A stretch of DNA of 64,000 nucleotides from Eriocheir sinensis. Taxonomy: Eukaryota > Arthropoda > Malacostraca > Decapoda > Varunidae. The position numbers and the translations under genes are program-made. This document shows positions 42,589-53,319 of the stretch, piece after piece; the first letter of the stretch is position 1, and each line of letters begins with the position of its first letter. The stretch lies in NCBI RefSeq assembly GCF_024679095.1, contig NW_026111272.1, positions 477,133 through 541,132 of the forward strand. The letters run 5' to 3'. Below the pieces are notes generated by a model that was given only the letters and a program-made list of their open reading frames with translations, was not told where the DNA came from and made no database searches.

Positions 42589-42937
42589 GCAGCACAACCA
42601 AGTGGTGAGACAGAGAGAGAGAGAGTAATATAAATAGGAATAGGAGAGAGAGAGAGAGAGACTACAATATCAGAGAGCCATAATAAAATTGAGATAAATA
42701 ATAATAGATTTATTTGATGATTTCTTTTCTAAAACTTAATGAAATAATTCTCCTTCAAAATTTTCCTAATACAGATATGAAAGAAATGTTTGACCTTTGA
42801 TTATTTTCCTTAAAGATATGCTTTCTGAAGTGAAATTTTGTTTATCTTTCATAACATTCCTCATACAGTCAAGCCCTGGGAGCTGGGGAGAGAGAGAGAA
42901 ATCAAGGGTATAGAGAGAGAGAGAGAGGAGAAAGATT

Positions 42938-42978
<41 letters not shown>

Positions 42979-43109
42979 GTGTACAGTTGTATGGTGAAGA
43001 GATTGTTGGCGACTGATGTACAGACACGAAGACATGATGGCAAGGAGGTGACGGACAGACCAGACAATAATCCTGAGCAACTATGACTCAGGGCAGAGGC
43101 TAATGAAGA

Positions 43110-43880
43110 CTCGATATTCTTAACTCCATCGCTGTGACCTCTTATGTTCCTTTCACTGGTAGCCTGGTAACATATACTCCATACATCATCCCTGTGGTGG
43201 ATAGTTCTGTGGTATTGGTATGCTGGATATCCTTCACTGGTAGCCTTAACATACACTATCTTTCCTTCACCTCTGTGCTTCCCTAGTGGAGTGTTTCCCA
43301 TGTGGTATTGGTATGCTGGATATCCCTTCACTTAGCCTTAACATACACTCCCATCTTTTTCTGCCTCTGTGGTGGATAGTGAGTGTTTCCATGTATTGGT
43401 GTGCTGGATATCCCTTCACTGGTAGCCTTACACTCCCAGGTCTTGCTCTGCCTCTGTAGTGGATAGTGGAGTGTTTCCCATGTAGTATTGGTGTGCTGGA
43501 TATCCCTTCACTGGTAGCCTGGTAACATACCTTCCAGGTCTTTCTCTCCTCTGTGGTGGATAGTGGAGTGTTTCCATGTGGTATTGGTGTGGATATCCCT
43601 TCACTGGTATCCTGATGACATTCACTTCAGGTCTTTTTCTGCATCTGTGGGAGTGTTCCCCATGTGGTACTGGTGTGTTGGATATCCCTTCACTGGTAGC
43701 CTGGTAACATACACTCCCAGGTCTTTATCTGCCTCTGTATGTGGTACTGGTGTGTTGATATCCCTTCACTGGTATCCCGATAACATTCACTCCCAGGTCT
43801 TTCTCTGCCTCTGTGGTGAATAGTGGAGTGTTCCCATGTGGTACTGGTGTGTTGGATATCCCTTCACTGTTATCATCCTC
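43110..43880. repeat. Minisatellite of about 95-125 bp, about seven irregular units
   Basis: Phrases GGATATCCCTTCACTGGTA, TAACATACACTCCCAGGTCT, TTCTCTGCCTCTGTGGTGGA and TAGTGGAGTGTTTCCCATGT recur in this order with small deletions. The last unit runs into CCTTCACTGTTATC and CT-rich DNA. Confidence 0.88.
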
Positions 43881-44613
43881 ACCTCCCTTACTTTCCCTTC
43901 CCTTCCCTCCTTTCCCTACTCTTCCCTACCCCTTCCCTTCCTTCCCCACCTTCCCTTCCCTTCTTATCCCTTACATGACTCAACAAACACCCAAGACTTC
44001 AGGTAAACACACACACTCACTTCACATCTGAGGTGTGTGTGTGTGTGTGTGCGGAGCGAGCTGGGCAGAGGAGAGAGCGCTTTGTCAGCCTCCAGACCCA
44101 TGGTACAGCAGGTGGTCTGTCCTTAAACGATTTTACATTAATCAGCAGGCTAAAACGTTGCATTTCAACTCTAGTTGATATTAAGTTGAAGGAAGTGACG
44201 GTCGAGCTTGGGAGTCAATCATGTTACACTGGAGGGAAGAGAGAGAGAGAGAGAGAGAGATATGCAAGATGTAAGACTATAGAGAAAAGAAGGAGAGGAA
44301 GAAGAGGAAAGAACCGATGGAAACAAGGAAGAAAAGCAAGATGTGAAACTACTAAGGATTTCAGAGGCTGTGCGGCCTCGTTTTTGGGAATAATATCGTA
44401 ACGAACAATCGTATCGGTGAGATTTTTAGACAGTTTATTTCACACACTGCCTTAATTTTGAAGGGTATCGCCAACCGCCACAAGTAGAGAATAAATGCAC
44501 TTGTCCCTATACCAAGAGGGTAAAGTCATCAGTGTCAGGCAAAGATACGAACACAACTACCAGAGGCTCCGCCCACCTTGTTCCTTCTTCCTCCATCTCC
44601 CTTCCTCTCTCCT

Positions 44614-44617
<4 letters not shown>

Positions 44618-44661
<44 letters not shown>
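44618..44661. repeat. (CT)n in left arm of second foldback element
   Basis: Two CT runs separated by TTCT, complementary to (GA)n at 45207-45262. Confidence 0.93.
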
Positions 44662-45203
44662 ATGTAGCTTCGTAACTATAATGAATGAAAGGCATGCATT
44701 AATTGTAGTGGCGTTATATACTCTTTCTAATACTGATAGGCATCCTTTAAATAAAGTTGAGAGTAGGGTAACGTGTTACTTACATAGCCTAATTACCTCC
44801 GTAACTATTGGTAGCGTAGTGGTTTGGTGGTTTATGGTGTACGTTTTCGTAGGGCTATTGTATAGCATGTACCTACTGATAAAAGTAATGGTGCTCTTAT
44901 CGCCAAATTATAGTGGTGCTATTAATTTTATTGTCAGGGAAGAGCTGAAAGTATGGTAACGGGAAGAATTGCTGAGGCATAAAATGTTTGAGGTACTACT
45001 AAAACGAGAGAGAAACAAATACAAGCGAGCAATCGTTCTACCATCAATCATGGTAGTCATCATTTACCACCTCACCCTACTCTCACATGTCATTACGTCC
45101 ACGGCCCAGATGTGTATCACTATGCTCAAAATTAAAGTCCCAGTATCACATCAAGCATGCCTTAATTGAAAAAAAAAATCATTCTCGAGTATGTATGTAT
45201 CTT

Positions 45204-45206
<3 letters not shown>

Positions 45207-45262
<56 letters not shown>
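45207..45262. repeat. (GA)n in right arm of second foldback element
   Basis: About 55 bp of GA. Confidence 0.95.
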
Positions 45263-45265
<3 letters not shown>

Positions 45266-45744
45266 AGGGAGAAGGGAGGAGGCGGGAGATGGAGGGAAGA
45301 GGGATCAAGGTGGGCGGAGCCCTGCAGTTGTGTTCCGTATCTTTGCCTGACACTGATGACTTTTACCCCTCTGGTATAGGGACAAGTGCCTTTATTCTTA
45401 CTTGTGGTATATGATACTCCTTCAAAATTAAGGCAGTGTGTGAAATAAAACGTAAAATCTCGTACCGATACGATTGTTCAAAAGCGATATTATTCCTCTA
45501 AAAAACGAGGCCGCACAGCCTCTTGGAAATCCTTAGGGAGGAAAAGAAGAAACAACATTTGGGAAAACAAGAAGAAAAGGAGAAGCAAGATATAAAACTA
45601 GGAATAAAAGAAATACGAAGAAAGAATAGGGAGAACACGTCGATGGAAAACAAGGAAGAAGAAGAAGAGGAAGGAAGAAAGCAAGGAAAGGAGGGAAGGA
45701 AGGAGAGGAGAAATGAAGGAAGAGAGAAAAGGACAGGAGAGAGA

Positions 45745-46906
45745 GAGAGCCAGAGCCTTCGACAGGGTTTGGCACCAAGGCCTCATCGCCAAGCTGAAGA
45801 GCCTAGGTGTGCGAGGCGCTCTCCTGCAATTCATTGGGGATTACCTCCATGACAGGGCATTACAGGTGGTGATTATCGGCCACACCTCAAGCCAGCACCC
45901 CATCAATGCAAACGTGCCCCAGGGCAGCGTACTCGGGCCTCTACTGTGGAATGTTTATTTCAATGACATTCTCCAGCTCATCCCAGAGGTCCAGGCATAC
46001 GCTGACGACTGTACCCTTGCCTTCACCAGCAACAGACAGGACTGGCAAGGCACATTTTGTCGTATCAACATGGCACTCAACAAAATTGTCACCTGGAGCA
46101 GCTGCTGGCAAGTCACCCTGGCTGACAAAACCCAAGCAATGGTTATATCCCGCAGGCGAGACATCAACAATCTAGCCGTGCCGGGGATACAACTGAGGGG
46201 AAAACGCTACCGTTCAAGACTCCATCTCCATTCTCGGAGTGGAGTTCGACCTGAGACTCTCCTTCACCAACCATGCTAAGAAAAAAAAAAAGCAACATGG
46301 AAACTCAGCTGTGTACGGCGCATCTCCCATATACTTGACGCCAAAGGGGCTGAGGTGCTCTACAAAGGCACAGTACGTCCCTCATGGAGTACTCCCCCTC
46401 GCCTGGTCCTCCTGCCTCCATCCTACCTTGCAACGCTGGGTCGTGTCCAGACCAGAGCCCAGCGTCTGATACAACACAGGTCCTCAGCATGCGCGTGGCT
46501 CCTTACAACCTCTCCAGGGCGCAGGGATGTGGCAGGCCTGTGTGTAATGTTCAAGGCACACAACCCTAAACACACCCAACCTGGCATCTCTCAAGCTCCC
46601 TGCGCCCCCAAGCCCCATACACTCCACCCGAGCAGCACCCACAGGCAGGAACAAGCGGCTGTACCTTCTCTGGGACAGAACACCACTTCCACTCCTTCCA
46701 GCCCCGCTACAGCCGCCTGTGGAACCAGTTTGTTCGCCACACCGACATCCACCATCACGCGTCTCTTCAAGACTTCAAGCAGGAGGTGAACAGCTGGCTT
46801 AGGACCTCTGGGCAGTAACTCACTGTGTGTAATCTTGTACATAATATAGATAGATGAAGCTTAAAACCTTCAACTTTAGCACAATCTTTGTAAACCCTGT
46901 TTAAAT

Positions 46907-46915
<9 letters not shown>
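45745..46915 (+). mobile_element. Non-LTR retrotransposon family 3, 5'-truncated
   Basis: The copy starts abruptly inside the palm domain after a purine tract and ends near AACCCTGTTTAAATAAATAA followed by (GA)n, which may be its tail or a later expansion. It differs from families A and 2 in motif sequence. Confidence 0.8.
45750..46818 (+). pseudogene. Reverse transcriptase of LINE family 3, frameshifted
   Basis: The first segment reads AFDRVWHQGLIAKLKSLGVR, NVPQGSVLGPLLWNVYFNDI and the intact catalytic box VQAYADDCTLAFTS. Then frame changes occur near 46180, 46280 and 46390, but recognisable thumb and C-terminal blocks follow (EFDLRLSFTNHAKK, LYKGTVRPS, LGRVQTRAQRLIQ), ending about LRTSGQ near 46818. 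Everything upstream of the palm is missing. Confidence 0.82.
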
Positions 46916-46938
<23 letters not shown>

Positions 46939-47930
46939 AGAAAGAACAGCAGGATGGTCTAACACTACAGGAAGACAATGATAAAGGAAGGGAAGAAGAA
47001 AAGGTAGACAAATTGAAGTATGTGAAAAAAATTATGAGAAAACAAGGAAGAAAAAGAATAGTGGTGTAAAAACTGTGAAGAAAATGAAGAAAATGAAAAC
47101 AAAAAACTAGGTGATGTAAAAACTGAAGAAAATGAAGAAAAAAAATAGAATATGAAAATGAAAAATGAGAGAGAAAATGAAGAAAAAAATGAAAATAATG
47201 AAAAAAATGAAAAAACGAAAAATGAAAATGAATGAAAATGAAAAAAATGAAAAAATGAAAATGAAAATGAAATGAAAAAAAATGAAAGTGAAAAAATGAA
47301 AATAAAAAATAAAAATGAAAAAATGAAAATGAAAAAAAGAAGAAAATGGAGAAAATTATAGCAAAAGCAGACGATGTAAAACTGAAGAAAATGAAGAAAA
47401 TGAAAACAAGACTATGAAGAAAAGTAAGAAGAAAATGAGAACAAATGGAAGTATGTGAAGAAAATGATGACAAAACGAGGAAGAAAACAAAGGAAGAAAA
47501 TGAGAACATGTGGAAGAAAAAAAGAAAAATTATAACAATTAAAACTAGGGAGAAAAGATCGAGCATTAGGGGGAACAAGGAAGAAGAAGAAGATGAAGAG
47601 GAAGAAAAAGAAGAAGAGGAAGAAGATAAAGAAGAGGAAGAAGACAAAGAAGAAAAGGAAGAAGAAGAAAAAGATACAGAAGAGGAAGAAGAAGAAAAAG
47701 AAGAGGAAGAAGATAAAAAGGAGGAAGAGGAAGAAAAAGAAGATCAAGGAAGAAAAAGAGGAAGAAGATAAAAAGAAGAGAAAGAAAAAAAAAGAAGAAG
47801 AGAAGAAGATAAAAAAGAAAAGGAAGAAAATAAAAAAAAGAAGAGGAAGAAGATAAAATAGAAGAGGAAGAAAAAGATAAAAAAGAAGAGGAAGAAAATA
47901 AAGAAGAAGAGGAAGAAGAAGAAGACTGTC
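46913..47930. repeat. GA, GAAA and GAA-rich purine tract
   Basis: The plus strand is nearly all purine with ATGAAAA-, GAAGAAAATGA- and GAAGAGGAAGAAG-type phrases. Translation gives Lys/Glu or, antisense, Phe/Ser low-complexity frames that are not genes. It lies downstream of the last visible MARVEL-like exon. Confidence 0.9.
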
Positions 47931-47931
47931 A

Positions 47932-47962
<31 letters not shown>

Positions 47963-47970
47963 CACACACT
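47932..47970. repeat. (CA)n next to a splice donor
   Basis: About 38 bp of CA. On the minus strand it forms a GT repeat starting directly after the donor of the exon ending at 47974. Confidence 0.95.
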
Positions 47971-47973
47971 CAC

Positions 47974-48050
47974 CCTTTGCTCGCGAAGTCCGCCGCCAAA
48001 CAGCCCGACACAAGCCAGAAGGCCGTCCAGAGACATGTGTAGACCAGCTC
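47974..48050 (-). CDS. MARVEL-like tetraspan membrane protein, third visible exon
   Basis: TGTGTTTGCAG precedes and GTGAGTGTGTG follows this 77-nt exon. It enters in phase 0, directly continuing the previous exon, and leaves in phase 2. The peptide ELVYTCLWTAFWLVSGCLAA then DFASK is one membrane helix with the pattern of MARVEL transmembrane segment 3 (aromatic first half, small residues and Ala-Ala-Asp at the end). The fourth helix and stop codon must lie at lower coordinates and were not found; a LINE and 1 kb of purine repeat follow. Confidence 0.62.
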
Positions 48051-49865
48051 CTGCAAACACACGGAATGACACACACACACATGTACACCAGTACAACTAC
48101 ACCATCATTGTTATTATCATTAGTAGTTATGACATGAAGAAAGAAGAAGGGAAAGAGGAGGGGAGGAACAAAGAAAAGGAAAGAGAAAGTATAAGGGAAA
48201 GGAGAAGATGAAAGAAAGGGAAGGAGGGAAGAGAGCTAGGAGAGGAAAAGAAAGGAGAGACGGAAGAGGAGGGAAGACAGAAAAGGGAAGAGAGGAGAGG
48301 ATGAGAGGGAAGGAAGAAACAGCAAAAAGAAGGAAGAAAACAACACAGAGAGGGAACGATAGGAAGGGAAAGAAGACGAAGCAAGGAGAGAAGAAATGAA
48401 GGCAAAAAGGAGGCCAGGAATCACAGAAAACAACACAGGCTCCAGGGAAGGAAGGAAGGAAAAGAAAGGAATGAGCTGCCTCCCTTGATGTAGAAAAAAA
48501 AAGAAAATGATAAGAAGACAAGGAATGAAAGAAAGGGAAAGAAAATGAAGCAAGGAGGGAAGGAATGAAGGAACAAAAGGAAGTCAGGAATCACAGAAAA
48601 CAGCCCACACGTACTCCTTACCAGCATTCCCCAGGGCACGAGAGACAACAGGGCCACAGTACTGAAGACAAGGAAGGATAGAAGGAATATAATATGACGC
48701 AAGGAGAGAAGAAATGAAGGAAAAGGAAGCCAGGCATCGCAAAAGAACCCACCCTCCTTACCAGCATTCCCCAGGGAACGAGAGAGACAGGGGGACCCAC
48801 GATACCATATAATTGAAGACAAGGAAGGACAGGAAGGAAAAGAAAATGAAACAAGGAGAGATGAAATGAAGGCAAAAGGAGGCCAGGCCAGGAATCACAG
48901 AAAACAACACAGGCACCAGGGAAGGAAGGAAGGAAAAGAAAGTACTGAGCTGCCTCCCTTGATGTAGAAAAAAAAAGAAAATGACAGGAAGACAAGGAAT
49001 GAAAGAAAGGGAAAGAAAATGAAGCAAGGAAAGAAGGAATGAAAGAAAAAAGGAAGACAGGATCACAGAAAACAACCCACATGTACTCTTTACCAGCATT
49101 CCCCAAGGCACGAGAGACAGCCGGGCCACAGTACTGAAGACAAGGAACGATAGGAAGGAAAAGAAAACGAAGGAAGGAGGGAAGGAATGAAGGAAAAAGG
49201 AAACCAGGCATCGCAGAAAAGAACCCCCACTCTTTACCAGCATTCCCCAGGACATGAGAGACAGCCGGGCCACGGTACTGAAGACAAGGAACGATAGAAA
49301 GGAAAAGAAAACGAAGCAAGGAGAGAAGTATGAAGGCAAAAAGAAAGCCAGGCATCATAGAAAAGAACCCACACTCCTTACCAGTATTCCACAGGGCACG
49401 AGAGACAGCAGGGCCACGGTACTGAAGACAAGGAAGTATAGATAGGAAAGAAGACGAAGCAAGGAGAGATGAAATGAAGGCAAAAGGAGGCCAGGAATCA
49501 CAGAAAACAACACAGGCTCCAGGGAAGGAAGGAAGGAAAAGAAAGGACTGAGCTGCCTCCCCTAACGTAAAAAAAATTAAGAAAATGACAAGAAGACAAG
49601 GAATGAAGGAAGAGGAAAGAAAACGAAGCAAGGAGAGAAGAAATGAAGGCAAAAAGGAGGCCAGGAATCACAGAAAACAACACAGGCTCCAAGGAAGGAA
49701 GGAAGGAAAAGAAAGGACTGAGCTGCCTCTCTTGATGTAGAAAAAAATAAAGAAAATGACAAGAAGACAAGGAATGAAAGAAAGGAAAAGAAAACGAAGC
49801 AAGGAGAGAAGGAATGAAGGAAAAAAGGAAGCCAGAAATCACAGAAGACAAAATACCCTCCTTAC
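48051..49865 (-). other. Intron holding a purine-rich tandem array with repeated exon ends
   Basis: The plus strand is purine-rich and built from two interleaved modules. One contains CAGAAAACAACACAGGCTCC and TGAGCTGCCTCCCTTGATGT. The other contains CTCCTTACCAGCATTCCCCA, GGGCACGAGAGACAGC and CACAGTACTGAAGAC. The second module, read on the minus strand, is a degraded copy of the 3' end of the exon at 49866-50038 with its GTAAGG donor. Copies lie near 48615, 48755, 49085, 49235 and 49375. Confidence 0.75.
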
Positions 49866-50038
49866 CAGCATTCCACAGGGCACGTCAGTGAGGACGACCA
49901 CAGCATTGACGAGGTACATCACGAACAACATGCCACTGAACCAGAAGCTGCCCATGGACGAGAAGGAGATCCAGTCCGAGGTGCCGCCGCGAGGGTCTTC
50001 CGAGACCATGACAGAGACGAACACCAGCACTGCGATGA
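49866..50038 (-). CDS. MARVEL-like tetraspan membrane protein, second visible exon
   Basis: The 173-nt exon follows a CCATCCCCCACAAG acceptor and ends GGAATGCTG/GTAAGGAGG. Two bases complete a split valine codon with the upstream exon, and 57 codons follow. The peptide has the end of one helix (VIAVLVFVSVMVSE), a polar loop (DPRGGTSDWIS), and a second helix (GSFWFSGMLFVMYLVNAVVV). Topology and loop length fit MARVEL-domain proteins (myelin/CKLF-like, sorting and junction proteins of membranes). Codons are G/C-ending, unlike the surrounding repeats, which supports a real coding exon. It could be another four-helix family. Confidence 0.68.
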
Positions 50039-50044
50039 CTTGTG

Positions 50045-50925
50045 GGGGATGGAGCGTTGATTGGGGGAACGTTGGGGTTGGGATGAGTGTGTGGGTGTGG
50101 GGATGGCTAGGGAAAGTATGTGGGGAGAAGGAAGGAGAGAGGGAAGGAAAAAAAGGTAAGGAAAGGAAAAAGAAGGGGAGGGGCTTAAAAGGAAGAGGGA
50201 TAGCTAGGAAAAGTATGGGGAAGGAGAGAAAATAAAGGAGAGGAAAGAAAGAAAAGGAGAGGAGGGAAGGAAGGAAGGCAGAAAAAAAGGAAGATAAGGA
50301 AAAGGAGTGAGAGGAAGGGAAGTCCGAATAAAAAAAACTAAAAAAAAACTGGGAAGGAAAGGAAAGGAGGGAAGGAAGGAAAAAAAGGAGTGAAAGGAAA
50401 GGAAAGAGAAGGGGAGGAGCTTACCAAGAAGGGGGAGGGGCTTAATGAGAAGGGGGCGGGGCTAATACGCCAACTTAAGCTAAACACACTCACCAGATGC
50501 AATAGATTCAGCCTTTCTTATTATGTTTCTATGGGAAGGAGGGTCGAGGGACTTATAGGGAAGGGGGAGGAGCTTAAGGAGAAAGGGGCGGGGCTTATAG
50601 GGAAGGGGGAAGGGAATACATAGGAATACATAGGAAGAACATACAGCAGAAGACCTATCGGTCTATGGCGAGGGTGTCTGTTTACTACCGCTACTATTAG
50701 TAATATACGTGTGGTAGAACAGGACAGAATAGATGAAGGCTCCTCCCCACCCACCTCTCCCTCCGGCAACGTGCCGGCAGGAAATAGTTAAAAGAGAACA
50801 CCATATACCTTTAAAGAAGAAAGGGACATGGAAATTTTACAGTAAAGAGAGAAATAAGAGAAAATTACTACCCTTAACTTACACTACTGGTAACCTAAGC
50901 TGTGGGGGAAAATTACTTCATTACA
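50045..50925. repeat. Purine-rich intron DNA with G-rich repeats
   Basis: The first half is GGAAAGG-type purine repeat. From 50405 to 50610 the phrase GAAGGGGGCGGGGCTTA and variants recur; the same phrase family continues at 51540-51870 and 52225-52290. It is part of the intron between the first and second visible MARVEL-like exons. Confidence 0.75.
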
Positions 50926-51533
50926 TAAGAACATAAGAACATAGAAACACAGGCAGACTGGAAGAGGCCGAGTGGCCTACACAGGGAAGCCCCAGAATCC
51001 CCCCTAATACTCACGATGGGTGAGGTGTAGTTTCAGGGGCACAGGTGGAGGCTTGATACTCATTTTACCGGCGGTATTATACACGCACCAGTACCCTGTC
51101 ACCTTACTGCACCCACACCTCACTCCACCTGTCATGCGGACATTAACTGTTGCTTTACTCTATTGTTAACTTACGCTACTTGCAATCTAGGTTGTGGGGG
51201 AGAATAATATGGATTTAGGTTGAGATCTTGCTGGAATCTGTCTGAAAACATGCGAAGAAGGGTCAGTATAAGCTTATATCCTTGAAGTACTTATCCAATG
51301 AAGACTTGAATCTATTGATACTCTGTGCGCTAACTACTGACGGTGGGAGTCTATTCCACTGATCGACGACTCTATTATTGAAAAAAACTTCTGCGCACCA
51401 ATGGTTTACATCGGTTTCCCTTTAACTTCATACCGTTGCTGCGTGTTTTTGTGTTGGTGTCTCTCTGAAATAGACTATCTGGGTTAATGTGGTCGAAGCC
51501 ATTAATGATTTTGAACACTTCAATTAATGGGCT
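50926..51533 (-). mobile_element. CR1-type LINE, 3'-end fragment
   Basis: On the minus strand the segment starts LIEVFKIINGFDHINPDSLF, continues FFNNRVVDQWNRLPPSVVSA and ends, after a 3' UTR, with two copies of the octamer GTTCTTAT (seen as CATAAGAACATAAGAAC). The octamer repeat is characteristic of CR1 3' ends and is shared with the CR1 copy ending at 58766. It splits the G-rich repeat block of the intron. Confidence 0.82.
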
Positions 51534-51534
51534 T

Positions 51535-51880
51535 AAGGAGAAGGGGCGGGGCTTTCTGAGAAGGGGGATGGACTTAAGAAGAGGGAAGAGCTTGTTGAGA
51601 AGGGGATGGGGCTTAAAGCGAAGGGGGAGGAACTTGCTGAGAAGGTGGAGAAGCTTAAGGAGAAGGGGGCGGGACTTCAGGATGAGTGAATGGGGCTTAA
51701 GGAAAAGGGGAAGGAACTTGTTGAGAAGGTGGAGGAGCTTCTTGAGAAGGGGGCGGGACTTAAGGAGGAGGGAATGGGGCTTAAGGAGAAGGGGAGGAGC
51801 TTGTTGAGAAGGGGGAGGAGCTTATGAAGGAGAAGGAACTTGTTGAGAAGGGGGCGGGGCTTAAGGAGAAAAAGGCACTA
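51535..51880. repeat. G-rich tandem repeat (GGGGCGGGGCTTAAGGAGAA type)
   Basis: Units of about 22-26 bp contain GAGAAGGGGGCGGGGCTTAA or GAGAAGGTGGAGGAGCTTCT. Many carry a GC-box-like GGGGCGGGGC and four G runs per two units. Confidence 0.9.
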
Positions 51881-52372
51881 AGAACAAAGGAGAAATAATG
51901 GAAAAAAGGAAAAGAAAAGAATGGAGAAGGAAAAAAAGAAGGAAGAATGAAGGAAAGGAGAAGGAAAGGAAATGACAATAAGGAGGAGGAGAAGGAGGAG
52001 GTAAAACTGAGTGAGAGAGGAGGAGAGGAGGAAGAAGCGAAAGGAAGGAAAGAAGGAAGAAGGGAAAGTAGAGGAAAGGAAGGGAAAATAAAGGAAAGGA
52101 AGCAATAGGGAAGGAAGGGAAGGAGAGGAAGAATGAAATAAAAAGACCAGAGAAAGAAAGAAGGAAAAAAAAAGAAAGGAAGAATGAAAGAGAGAGAAGA
52201 AGGAAATGGAAAGGAAAATAAGGAGGAGGGGCTTATAGGAAAAGGGGCGGAGCTTAAGCAGAAAGGGGTGGAGCCTATACGCCAACTTAAGCTGAATGCA
52301 CTCACTAGTTGGGCCAGCTTGAGTATTCCTTCATATGTTCTGAGGTATGAGTGGTTGAAGAAGATTTTCCGC
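51881..52372. repeat. AG-rich purine tract with some G-rich units
   Basis: GGAAAGGAAGG-type sequence without regular period, then two further GGGGCGGAGCTTAAGCAGAA-type units at 52225-52290 and a short unique piece. Confidence 0.75.
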
Positions 52373-52407
52373 TCACCACCGCCGGCTGTGTTCTCCGGCG
52401 GTGGTGC
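52373..52407. other. Perfect 12-bp stem hairpin
   Basis: CACCACCGCCGG and CCGGCGGTGGTG flank a 9-base loop. It is followed by GCTGT repeats and the (CT)n tract. It could be a structural element or the end of a lost transposon. Confidence 0.6.
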
Positions 52408-52430
52408 TGTGCTGTGCTGTGCTGTGCTGT

Positions 52431-52432
<2 letters not shown>

Positions 52433-52521
<89 letters not shown>
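52433..52521. repeat. (CT)n microsatellite
   Basis: About 88 bp of CT, preceded by four GCTGT units. Confidence 0.97.
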
Positions 52522-52523
<2 letters not shown>

Positions 52524-52768
52524 CTAATGAACATAAGCTCCTTCACAGTACAATCAGCAACTCCGTACAAATTACCTTGAGACAACTTCTTCTGGCCTGT
52601 AAGACTTCTGAGGCTGACTTTATACTTCATACGCAAGACGATTACATTTATAAGTTCAAGCAAGAAAGGCCGCACAGTTATCCCCTTCGAGTCATTCTCC
52701 GCCAATACTGTACAAGGAATAACTTAATTGTAAAGTTGACACAGGTATAGTTTATGCATACAAAGCGA

Positions 52769-52927
52769 AATAGTTCAAGCAAGAGGAGAGTACCGAGACA
52801 CCTCCCCTTCCGAGATTGACCACTTTTGGCAACTCTTCTGAACTTTTTTATATAGGGACAGTGATTAGCGGGCTCTTTTTTTATCATCATTATTTTTATT
52901 TTGCCCTTGAGCTGCTTCCTTTACTGT

Positions 52928-52930
<3 letters not shown>
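52769..52930 (+). mobile_element. Family A LINE, 3' end fragment
   Basis: TTCAAGCAAGAGGAGAGTAC, GAGATTGACCACTTTTGGC, TTAGCGGGCTCTTTTTTTAT and GCCCTTGAGCTGCTTCC match the end of the family A frame and 3' UTR. It ends TTACTGTAAA next to (CA)n. Confidence 0.75.
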
Positions 52931-52973
<43 letters not shown>

Positions 52974-53154
52974 ACACACACGCGCACACTGACACCCAAC
53001 AGGACACGCAGAGAGCGGCAGGCGGGAAGGAACCAGGCGACATCGGGCAGGTTGCCTGTCACTCCACTAAGGGGTGACTAATCTGGCTGAAGCGAGGGCG
53101 AGCCCTGACAATGTGTTTATAATGTATGTCATTACGGCCTGACACATCACCTGC

Positions 53155-53195
<41 letters not shown>
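52928..53195. repeat. Two (CA)n microsatellites
   Basis: About 50 bp of CA at 52928-52980 and about 37 bp at 53158-53194. The unique sequence between them contains nothing recognised. Confidence 0.93.
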
Positions 53196-53197
<2 letters not shown>

Positions 53198-53319
53198 TCA
53201 GAATACTTACGAACAGATAGATAGATAAATATAAAAAAATACACACCCAAGTAGATAGTTATACACACCCACCCAATCACACACCCACACCTATACCCAC
53301 CCCCACCGGCACCCCTTAC

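Larger units (their letters stand above)
44355..45534. mobile_element. Second foldback element with TA duplication
   Basis: Ends are AGGATTTC(CAAG)AGGCTGTGCGG-type inverted sequences (44355 onward and, complemented, to 45534), flanked by TA (44353-44354, 45535-45536). Arms of about 330 bp include inverted CACTTGTCCCTATACCA / TGGTATAGGGACAAGTG, GCGGAGCC and (CT)n/(GA)n blocks. The unique centre (about 44690-45165) encodes nothing recognisable. The plan (long arms, GA/CT blocks, TA sites) is that of the element at 31.6 kb, but the end sequences differ. Confidence 0.82.

Noticed and set aside
45713..45752. Start codon at 45713 as the true start of the family 3 reverse transcriptase
   Set aside because: The sequence before about 45745 is purine repeat, and the palm motif begins in mid-domain, so the element is 5'-truncated.
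46901..47969. Long Phe/Ser-rich and Lys/Glu-rich frames
   Set aside because: Low-complexity purine repeat in both strands.
48618..49652. 344-residue minus-strand open frame with repeated motifs
   Set aside because: It translates the intron tandem array. The repeated peptide comes from exon-end modules read out of frame, and introns of the MARVEL-like gene cover it.
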